64,000 bases of DNA from Ga0077527 sp964433345 (GTDB lineage Bacteria; Pseudomonadota; Gammaproteobacteria; Burkholderiales; SG8-41). Under the pieces are notes generated by a model that saw only the letters and a program-made list of their open reading frames with translations, did no database searches and was not told the DNA's origin. The stretch covers positions 1-64,000 of the forward strand of contig CAYSQJ010000001.1 of the NCBI GenBank assembly GCA_964433345.1. The letters are read 5' to 3'. Positions 59,306-64,000 of this stretch are shown here, one piece after another; the stretch's first letter is position 1, and every line of letters begins with the position of its first letter. The position numbers and the translations under genes are program-made.

Positions 59306-60094
59306 TCAGGAGCCCGTGACGGCGTCGGCAATGCGCACGAAATCCGCGACGGAAAGTTCCTGCGCGCGTGCGCCGGCGTTGATGCCCAGCCGCGAAAATG
59401 TTTCATCCGCGACCCTGCCCTTCAGCGTGTTGCGCAGCGTCTTGCGGCGCTGGCCGAAGGCGCGCGCAACGATGTCGGCGAACACAGCTTCGTCGCGCGC
59501 CGGATGCGGCAGCTTGGCATGGGGTGTCAGCCGTACCACCGCGGAATTCACCTTGGGTGCGGGTTCGAAGGATTCGGGCGGCACGTCGATCAGCTTCTCC
59601 ATGTCGAAGCGGTACTGCAGCATCACCGACAACCTGCTGAATTCCGAATCGCCCGGCGCGGCGACCATGCGCTCGACCACTTCCCTCTGCAGCATCACGT
59701 GGATGTCGCGGATGCCGCCGGCGTAGGCGGCGAGGCGGAACATCAGCGGCGTGGAAATGTTGTAGGGCAGGTTGCCGGCAACGCGCAGGTCGCCGCCCAG
59801 CGCCGAAAAATCGAACTCCAGCACGTCGCCTTCATGGATGGTCAGGCGTTGCGGCGGATGGCGCCCGCGCAGCCGGGCGATCAGGTCGCGGTCGATTTCC
59901 ACGACATGCAGGTGATCCAGCCTTTCCAGCAGCGGTTCGGTCAGCGCGCCGAGGCCGGGGCCGATTTCGACGACCGTGTCGTCGCGCTGAGGGCGGATGG
60001 ATTCGACTATGCTGGCGATGATGCCGTCGTCGATCAGGAAGTTCTGGCCGAATCGCTTGCGCGGAATGTGCCGGGAACTTGCGCCTCCGTTCAT
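59306..60094 (-). CDS. rsmA: 16S rRNA (adenine1518-N6/adenine1519-N6)-dimethyltransferase
   Basis: 262-residue RsmA (KsgA) that dimethylates two adenines near the 3' end of 16S rRNA. PRKRFGQNFLIDDGII, VVEIGPGLGALTEPLL (SAM motif I) and the catalytic GNLPYNISTPLMFRL are intact, with the C-terminal helical domain. Its ATG overlaps the pdxA stop (ATGA). Loss of this enzyme gives kasugamycin resistance in other bacteria. Confidence 0.97.
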   Translation of the reverse strand: MNGGASSRHIPRKRFGQNFLIDDGIIASIVESIRPQRDDTVVEIGPGLGALTEPLLERLDHLHVVEIDRDLIARLRGRHPPQRLTIHEGDVLEFDFSALGGDLRVAGNLPYNISTPLMFRLAAYAGGIRDIHVMLQREVVERMVAAPGDSEFSRLSVMLQYRFDMEKLIDVPPESFEPAPKVNSAVVRLTPHAKLPHPARDEAVFADIVARAFGQRRKTLRNTLKGRVADETFSRLGINAGARAQELSVADFVRIADAVTGS

Positions 60095-61089
60095 GCGCTG
60101 CGCCGGTGACGGGCAAGATCCGCCGCGAGTTCAACCGCTGCGACCAGGCTTTCGCAGCTGGCCTTGCCGGTGCCGGCGAGTTCGAGCGCAGTACCGTGAT
60201 CGACCGAGGTGCGGATGATCGGCAGGCCGAGCGTGATATTGATGCCGCCACCGAAGCTTGCGTGCTTGAGCACGGGCAACCCCTGATCGTGGTACATCGC
60301 CAGCACGCAGTCGCATTGCCGGAGCTTGTCCGGCTGGAACAGGGTGTCAGCGGGCAGCGGGCCCTCGATTGCCCAGCCTTCGCCGCGCAGGCGTTCGAGC
60401 ACCGGGCCGATGATCTCGATTTCCTCGCGGCCGAGATGTCCCGATTCACCGGCATGCGGATTGAGTCCGGCAACGAGGATCCGCGGCCGGGCGATGGCGA
60501 AGCGGACGACGAGATCGTCATGCAGCACGCGCAGCGTGCGTTCCAGGCCTTCGCTGGTGATTGCGGCAGCGACCTCCCGCAGTGGCAGATGGGTGGTGGC
60601 CAGCGCTACGCGCATGCCGCCGCCGGCAAGCATCATCACCACCTGCGGGGACTTCAGCCGCTCGGCCAGGAACTCGGTGTGCCCGGTGAAGGCGATACCG
60701 GCATCGTTGATGACGGCCTTGTGCACGGGTGCGGTTGCCATCGCGTCGAAACGGCCGTCGCGGCAGCCGTCGGCGGCGATTTCAAGGGTGCGCAGCACGT
60801 AGGAGCTGTTTGCCGGATCGAGCACGCCCGGCCGCGAAGGCCTGGCGAGCGGTACGTGCAGCACTGATACGGCGGCTGTGTCGCCGGGTCCGGACCACGG
60901 CGGCAGCGAAGGTGCCGGCAGGTCGGGTGCACGGGCCCGCTCGATCAGCAGTTGTTCGTCTGCGATCAATACCACCCGTGCCGGCAGCCGACGCCGGGCG
61001 AGCATCATGCAGATTTCGGGGCCGATGCCGGCAGGCTCGCCGGCAGTGACGGCAACAAGGGGTGACGACGCTGCTGCGGAGAGGTTCAT
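60091..61089 (-). CDS. pdxA: 4-hydroxythreonine-4-phosphate dehydrogenase
   Basis: 332-residue PdxA of the DXP-dependent vitamin B6 route; oxidises 4-phosphohydroxy-L-threonine. TAGEPAGIGPEI at the N-terminus, TAPVHKAVIN, FTGHTEFLA, NPHAGESGHLG, the metal-binding AMYHDQGLPVLKH and DHGTALELAGTGKA are family-defining. It lies 12 bases after surA and overlaps rsmA, in the classic lptD-surA-pdxA-rsmA order. Confidence 0.97.
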   Translation of the reverse strand: MNLSAAASSPLVAVTAGEPAGIGPEICMMLARRRLPARVVLIADEQLLIERARAPDLPAPSLPPWSGPGDTAAVSVLHVPLARPSRPGVLDPANSSYVLRTLEIAADGCRDGRFDAMATAPVHKAVINDAGIAFTGHTEFLAERLKSPQVVMMLAGGGMRVALATTHLPLREVAAAITSEGLERTLRVLHDDLVVRFAIARPRILVAGLNPHAGESGHLGREEIEIIGPVLERLRGEGWAIEGPLPADTLFQPDKLRQCDCVLAMYHDQGLPVLKHASFGGGINITLGLPIIRTSVDHGTALELAGTGKASCESLVAAVELAADLARHRRSA

Positions 61090-61101
61090 GGCGCCGGCAG
61101 G

Positions 61102-62418
61102 CTAGCCTTCGTCGAGACGCCGCTCTATGTAGGCGCGGTCGCGCAGCTGGCGCACCCACTCCTGGTAGGCCTCGGCGGTCTTGCGTTCGCGCAGCGCCTG
61201 ACGCGCGTTCATGCGCTGTCCTTCGCGGGTCATGTCCTGGCTGCGCCGCTCCAGCACCTCGATGATGTGCCAGCCGAAGGGACTGCGCACCGGCGCACTG
61301 ATCTGGCCGGGCTTCAGCGCGTTCATTGCCTGCTCGAACTCGGGCACGGTGTCTCCGGCATTGAGCCAGCCGAGGTCGCCGCCGCGCGACGCGCTGGTGT
61401 CCTCGGAATGGGCGCGAGCCAGCTCGGCGAAATCAGCTTTGTTGTCGAGCCTCTCCTTGAGCACCAGCATGCGGTTGCGGGCCTCGGTTTCGGAGACCAG
61501 CTCGTTGGTCTTGATCAGGATGTGGCGGGCGCGGGTCTGCTGCACCATGATCGGCGCCTGTCCGCCGCGGCGCTCGTTGAGGCGGAGGATGTGGAAACCG
61601 TTGGGGCTGCGCAGCAGGTCCGTCAGCTGGCCGGCCTGCAGCGGGCGCAGCGCTTCGAGGAACAGCGTCGGCAGCCGCTCGCTTTCCCGCCAGCCGAGCA
61701 GGCCGCCCTGCAGCGCCTCGGGTGCGTCGGAAAAGGCCGCGGCGACCTGCCGGAAATCCGCGCCGCCCTTGATCTGCGCGAGGGCCTCTTCTGCCCGCGC
61801 GCGGCGTGCCTGCAGCTGCTCCGGCGAGGCATTCTCCGGAACCGATACCAGGATATGCGAGACGTTGAATTCGTCGCCGCGGCCCGGCTGCGCCTGCTGG
61901 CTCTGGATGAAGTTGTCGATCTCGGACTCGGTGATGACGATTTTCTGCGCGACTTCCCGTTCGCGCAGCCGCGCCAGCGTGATTTCGCTGCGTATGTCCT
62001 CGCGAAACTTGTCGAAGGGCACACCGTCACGCTCCAGCGTCGCGCGCAGTTGCGCCAGCGAGAGCTTGTTGTCGGTGGCGATGCGCTCCAGCGCCTTGCC
62101 GAGTTCGGCGTCGTCGACGCGCAGGCCGATGTCCCTTGCGTGCTGCATCTGCACCCGGTCGCCGATCAGGCGCTCGAGCAGCTGGCGCTCGATGACCTCG
62201 CGCGGCGGTGGCGGAGTGCCCTGCTGGCGCAGCTGCCGGAGGGCGAAGTCGACCCGCGCCGCGAGTTCCTTCTGCGTGATGATCTCGTCGTTGACCACGG
62301 CGATGATGCGATCGACGGTGACGATGGCGCGCGGCTTGGCGCCCTGGGCATGGACTGCCGGCGCGGCGGCCGCGAGGACGGCGACGCAGGAGAGAACAAG
62401 GCAGAGTCGGAAGGGCAT
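61102..62418 (-). CDS. surA: Periplasmic peptidyl-prolyl isomerase/chaperone SurA
   Basis: 438-residue SurA, the outer-membrane-protein chaperone. Signal peptide MPFRLCLVLSCVAVLAAAAPAVHA, N-terminal chaperone domain starting VDRIIAVVNDEIITQKEL, then two parvulin domains beginning EFNVSHILVSVPE and TRARHILIKTNE, and a C-terminal helix. ATG 62418 was chosen because it starts the signal peptide; the frame is open 23 codons upstream. Its client relation to the adjacent LptD is well known in E. coli. Confidence 0.96.
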   Translation of the reverse strand: MPFRLCLVLSCVAVLAAAAPAVHAQGAKPRAIVTVDRIIAVVNDEIITQKELAARVDFALRQLRQQGTPPPPREVIERQLLERLIGDRVQMQHARDIGLRVDDAELGKALERIATDNKLSLAQLRATLERDGVPFDKFREDIRSEITLARLREREVAQKIVITESEIDNFIQSQQAQPGRGDEFNVSHILVSVPENASPEQLQARRARAEEALAQIKGGADFRQVAAAFSDAPEALQGGLLGWRESERLPTLFLEALRPLQAGQLTDLLRSPNGFHILRLNERRGGQAPIMVQQTRARHILIKTNELVSETEARNRMLVLKERLDNKADFAELARAHSEDTSASRGGDLGWLNAGDTVPEFEQAMNALKPGQISAPVRSPFGWHIIEVLERRSQDMTREGQRMNARQALRERKTAEAYQEWVRQLRDRAYIERRLDEG

Positions 62419-62467
62419 GTTGAATCCAGGAAAGTCGGGTTGTCCGGCGCGGAACCGCCGGGGGCGG

Positions 62468-64000
62468 CTAGAACACGCCGGGTACATTGTATTGGACCGG
62501 AGCGCCCGCGCGGGGATCCATGGTCTTGTAACCGCTGATGTTGCGGAACAGGACTTCGGTCGGGTTGGTGCCGATGCGCGAAATGCCGCTCAGCTCAAGC
62601 TGGATGAAAATCGACGTGCTGGCGGCGGAGGTGGTGGTCGCGAAACGGTGCCCGACGATGCGCAGGGCCCAGCAGCGGTCAGTGTACTCGACGCCGGCCA
62701 GCGCTTCGAGGGTCCGGTTGTCGCGGATCGAGTAGTTCCAGCGGGCGACCCCGCTCCAGCGGCTGTCGATCGGCCATTGCGCGGAAAAATCCGCCTGGCG
62801 CAGCGTGTTGAGGGTGTCGCGGTATGCCAGGTTCAGCACCTTGCCGGCCTGCGGCTGGTAGCGGCCCGCGATATTGAATTTCTGGGTCTGCTTGAGATCG
62901 GTGTTGTACTGCCAGCCGGCCTCGGTGGTCCAGTTCTTCGCGATGTTGCCGCTGATCACCGCGAGCACGTCCGAGCTGTTGCTGTCGCGCGCACGCGGCG
63001 CGACCCCCGGCACCGTCACCCGCTGCGACTGGAAGTAATAGCGCTGGGCCAGCGCCACGCGCAGGCGCTCGATGCCGGTGCTGGCGTCGATGAAGCGGGA
63101 GCTGACGCCCGCGGTCAGCTGGTTGGCGTCGTTGATGCGGTCGCTGCCGCTGAACTGGTTCTCGGTGAACAGGGTCGCGAAATTGATGTCCTGCAGCCCG
63201 CTTTCGAAGTTGGGCAGCCGGCTCTGGTCCCGGTACGGGATGTAGACATAGTAGGCCTTGGGCTCCAGCGTCTGGATCAGGGACTGGCCGCGGGCCTGCA
63301 TCTCGCGCTCGAACACGACACCGGTTTCGGCGCTGAAGATCGGCAATGTGCGCGTGCGATCCTCGAGGTTGCCGGCGTTGTTTTTGCCCATCGCGTAACG
63401 CGTGATGTGGGCCCCGATTTTCGGGGTCACGAAGGCGAAGGCGTTCTGCAGCGGCAGCGAAAAACTGGGGTTGAGCACGGCCCGCTGGCCGTTGATCAGC
63501 GAGGGATGGTCGAAGGCCGTGTAGCTGCCCAGCAGGTCGAAATCGCCGATGCGCGTGCCCAGGTGCTGGGCGGACAGCGTGAGCTGCGGCTGCCGGTTGT
63601 ACGGCGCCACCAGCGGTGCCAGCGGATCCGACTGCAGCGTCTGCCAGCGCTGGGTAAAAGCGGAAAAGCTGTAGGTGCCGCCGTTGCCCCAGGTGCCGCC
63701 GCGCGCGAGCGTCAGGTCGTTGGTCAGGAAGACCTGGGAAGTTCCGGCAATCAGGGTCGACAGGTCGGTGAAGTAGTTGCCGTCGGATACGCGGTTGATG
63801 TTGATGTTGCCGCTCCAGCCGCGGCCGATGTTCTGCTGGTGTTTGGCGAACAGCGCCCAGCGGTCGCGGCTTACCTGCTGGTCACTGGCCAGCACTTCGC
63901 TGCGAATCTCGCCCTGCCAATTCGGGTTGAGATAGCGGAATTCGCCGCCCAGCTGCAGGCCGCGCTTGGTCATGTAACGCGGATACAGCGTGGCATCCAT
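62468..64000 (-). CDS. lptD: LPS-assembly protein LptD, C-terminal part (runs off right edge)
   Basis: C-terminal 510 codons of the outer-membrane LPS translocon. The sequence is a large beta-barrel with alternating aromatic/polar strands, the conserved region FAFVTPKIGAHITRYAM, LEPKAYYVYIPYRDQSRLPNFESGLQDINFATLFTENQFSGSDRINDANQLTAGVSSRF (in parts: YVYIPYRDQSRLPNFE, FSGSDRINDANQLT) and CWALRIVGHRF near the end. The Met codon at the window edge is internal; the start and periplasmic domain lie beyond 64000. Order lptD-surA-pdxA-rsmA confirms it. Confidence 0.95.
   Translation of the reverse strand: MDATLYPRYMTKRGLQLGGEFRYLNPNWQGEIRSEVLASDQQVSRDRWALFAKHQQNIGRGWSGNININRVSDGNYFTDLSTLIAGTSQVFLTNDLTLARGGTWGNGGTYSFSAFTQRWQTLQSDPLAPLVAPYNRQPQLTLSAQHLGTRIGDFDLLGSYTAFDHPSLINGQRAVLNPSFSLPLQNAFAFVTPKIGAHITRYAMGKNNAGNLEDRTRTLPIFSAETGVVFEREMQARGQSLIQTLEPKAYYVYIPYRDQSRLPNFESGLQDINFATLFTENQFSGSDRINDANQLTAGVSSRFIDASTGIERLRVALAQRYYFQSQRVTVPGVAPRARDSNSSDVLAVISGNIAKNWTTEAGWQYNTDLKQTQKFNIAGRYQPQAGKVLNLAYRDTLNTLRQADFSAQWPIDSRWSGVARWNYSIRDNRTLEALAGVEYTDRCWALRIVGHRFATTTSAASTSIFIQLELSGISRIGTNPTEVLFRNISGYKTMDPRAGAPVQYNVPGVF

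Overview
The window is GC-rich chromosomal DNA of a betaproteobacterium, from the replication-origin side of the chromosome. Three things support this: the order atpIBEFHA / parB-parA-rsmG-mnmG / mnmE-yidC-rnpA-rpmH / dnaA-dnaN-gyrB, the lptD-surA-pdxA-rsmA block, and two TctC/Bug-type solute receptors. No rRNA, tRNA, IS element, prophage or CRISPR array was seen. Coding density is high, with many 4-base start/stop overlaps and no gene-free gap above 300 bases.

Layout. 1-3.5 kb: F-type ATP synthase operon, minus strand, cut at the left edge inside atpA. 3.5-11.5 kb: ParABS partition genes with two parS sites, the tRNA-modification genes mnmG and mnmE, rRNA methylase rsmG, insertase yidC, rnpA and rpmH, all minus. 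11.7-16.8 kb: dnaA, dnaN and gyrB, plus, with a candidate origin between dnaA and dnaN and a clear bidirectional terminator after gyrB. 16.9-21.8 kb: topB, dprA and a LysM protein, minus, diverging from def-fmt-rsmB-DUF4390-ntrY-ntrX (21.9-28.7 kb). 28.7-36.8 kb: tkt-gap-pgk-pyk-fba (class I aldolase) and a COG0523 GTPase.

36.9-50.6 kb is the accessory, catabolic part: an amidohydrolase, a cupin with histone-H1-like tails, a split aconitase-X enzyme, a Bug receptor and an acyl-CoA dehydrogenase. A 2-kb mobile pocket follows, then two paralogous acyl-CoA carboxyltransferase subunits flanking a second Bug receptor, and a muconate-lactonizing-type enolase-superfamily enzyme. Together these suggest uptake and CoA-dependent breakdown of unidentified carboxylic acids. 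The pocket (42.9-44.9 kb) holds what looks like a single integron-type gene cassette with an attI-like and an attC-like boundary but no integrase, a Phd/ParE-type toxin-antitoxin pair, and a BrnT/BrnA module whose toxin has an in-frame ochre stop.

50.6-64 kb: an LpxR-like outer-membrane protein, DUF3565, an SDR, a DUF3147-like protein, a phosphonatase-like HAD hydrolase, an unknown secreted protein, an RsuA-family pseudouridine synthase, thiD-thiE-hemL, rubredoxin, gloA, and rsmA-pdxA-surA-lptD, cut at the right edge inside lptD. Most intergenic regions from 31 to 50 kb carry inverted repeats, described one by one.
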